Shown: positions 62,960 through 64,000 of the stretch, piece by piece
Layout of the letters: the number at the start of each line of letters is the position of its first letter
Position numbering within the stretch: the first letter of the stretch is position 1
Assembly: GCF_918797505.1 (NCBI RefSeq)
Contig: NC_092797.1
Span: forward strand, 42,816,157 to 42,880,156
Source of the DNA: Bemisia tabaci
Taxonomy: Eukaryota > Arthropoda > Insecta > Hemiptera > Aleyrodidae
Direction of reading: 5' to 3'
DNA length: 64,000 bases
Notes under the pieces: generated by a model
What the model was told of the DNA's origin: nothing
Seen by the model: the letters and a program-made list of their open reading frames with translations, nothing else
Databases searched by the model: none
Position numbers and translations under genes: made by a program

Positions 62960-64000
62960 TGTGGTAACTCGATCGTGGAGCTCGACAAGCACTTAGGAGA
63001 TAACGTGATTTTCGGTTTTTCGTGCTAATGGCGACTTATTCCCTGTATCTCTTCTCATAATCATGCTTTAAGTTTTATGCGTTTAGTTTTCTCATCTATC
63101 TCGGTTGACGTTTTCCGAATCGTCGAAATAGTTGGAATGAAGGCCGACTTCGAGGAAGCGACCCCGATCTCACTGTTGAATACATTAACGCTGGAAGCTC
63201 ATTTCTAAAACTTAAGTTAATGTGCATTTAATACTTAAAATCATGGTGTTTTGAACCTCGAACAACCGGTAAATTTGGGGATGCACCAGGGAACGAAAAA
63301 TCACCGTAAAATCAGCGAGTCGCGGAATTTCTTCCCATTCTGCTCCAAAAAACAGTTTGTTCATGAATTTGATGGTTCACGTTGATTCAGCGCTACAGCA
63401 GTGTGATTACTGAAAAATGAAGAAAATTTAATTAAGTCGCTTAGAACCTCAGTAAAAAAAAAAATATATATCGTTTTTCTCTCATGGATGTATATAAGAA
63501 TGTGCGTGGAAATTCCGTATTTCCATTAAGAGTTTGCCTCCACAAGGCGAAGTAAAAAATAAGAGGAAAAGCAGAAAATTTGAAAATCAAACAATATTCG
63601 GCACTCTACTTAAAATATCTTTTTCAGAAATAATAGAAATCACATGGGATCGAGGGAATATAAGGGTAAATGCAAACATGAATCGGAATCGTATAATGTC
63701 TTTTGTAAACCTGTGGCACACAGTATTGAAACGTGGCTCTGCCCGCTCTTCATCTGTTGGTCATCTCACGGTCTTGATGTGAGTAAACTCCAAGTACGAT
63801 GAAAACTCGTCTGAATTCATTCACTTTAAAATCAGCCTCCGCTGAAAAAAAACCATAGGATGAAGGTCAAGGTGGATGGAAGGGGGATGTTCGCAAACCG
63901 GTACTTCATCGGATCCACTGAGAATTTGGGCTCAGTTGTAGACATATCAAGATGTTGTCGTTTTTTTCGGATAACTGCGGTCGTTGTCCTTTAGAATCAG
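62960..64000. other. No gene recognised
   Basis: About 1 kb to the window edge. A plus frame ending at 63782 is basic at its start and not recognisable. No repeat match within the window. Confidence 0.35.

Overview
This window looks like non-coding, repeat-rich nuclear DNA from an animal, most likely an insect. It is AT-rich, with long intergenic or intronic stretches, no operons, microsatellites, two poly(A) runs of about 50 bases, and dozens of short inverted-repeat (foldback) elements. Several repeat families resemble ones I associate with whiteflies (Bemisia tabaci, Hemiptera). That is an impression from memory, not a database result. No complete protein-coding gene can be supported. Almost all open frames of 60-190 codons are chance frames or lie inside repeats.

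Layout. 1-4.5 kb: foldback fragments, a purine/pyrimidine-skewed block with a 117-bp tandem duplication, a ~530-bp foldback, a 263-bp near-perfect palindrome, and a tandem dimer of a ~540-bp foldback that makes a ~1.1-kb nested palindrome. 4.1-15 kb: four copies of a MITE with CACTGG termini, a TIR element whose interior has become a 5 x 175-bp array (8748-9674), and a short palindromic MITE with a G/C-rich hairpin tip. 15-31 kb: more foldbacks, a 2.35-kb TIR element inserted at TA in a 292-bp tandem duplication (21257-23605), an 850-bp hAT-like element (24162-25011), a non-LTR retrotransposon C-terminal fragment (27186-27437) and a mariner transposase remnant (30797-31066). 31-44 kb: foldbacks, one with a perfect 8-bp target-site duplication (37853-38163), and degenerate tandem repeats. 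44.0-46.9 kb: a 15-copy, 190-bp satellite with higher-order structure. 47-64 kb: a CA microsatellite, a ~170-bp tandem array (51113-52580), a degenerate ~400-bp tandem repeat split by a TA-flanked element, and further foldbacks.

The only recognisable protein-coding material is remnants of transposable elements. Most mobile elements are non-autonomous and many are nested, and several insertions can be read precisely because an empty copy of the target repeat lies in the same window. Several CpG-rich blocks could be promoters or first exons, but I cannot assign genes to them. Three plus-strand sites (6295/6296, 12473/12474, 48688/48689) have a pyrimidine tract, an AG and then an immediate splice donor. 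This is the form of a recursive-splicing ratchet point and fits the idea that part of the window lies in a very long plus-strand intron.
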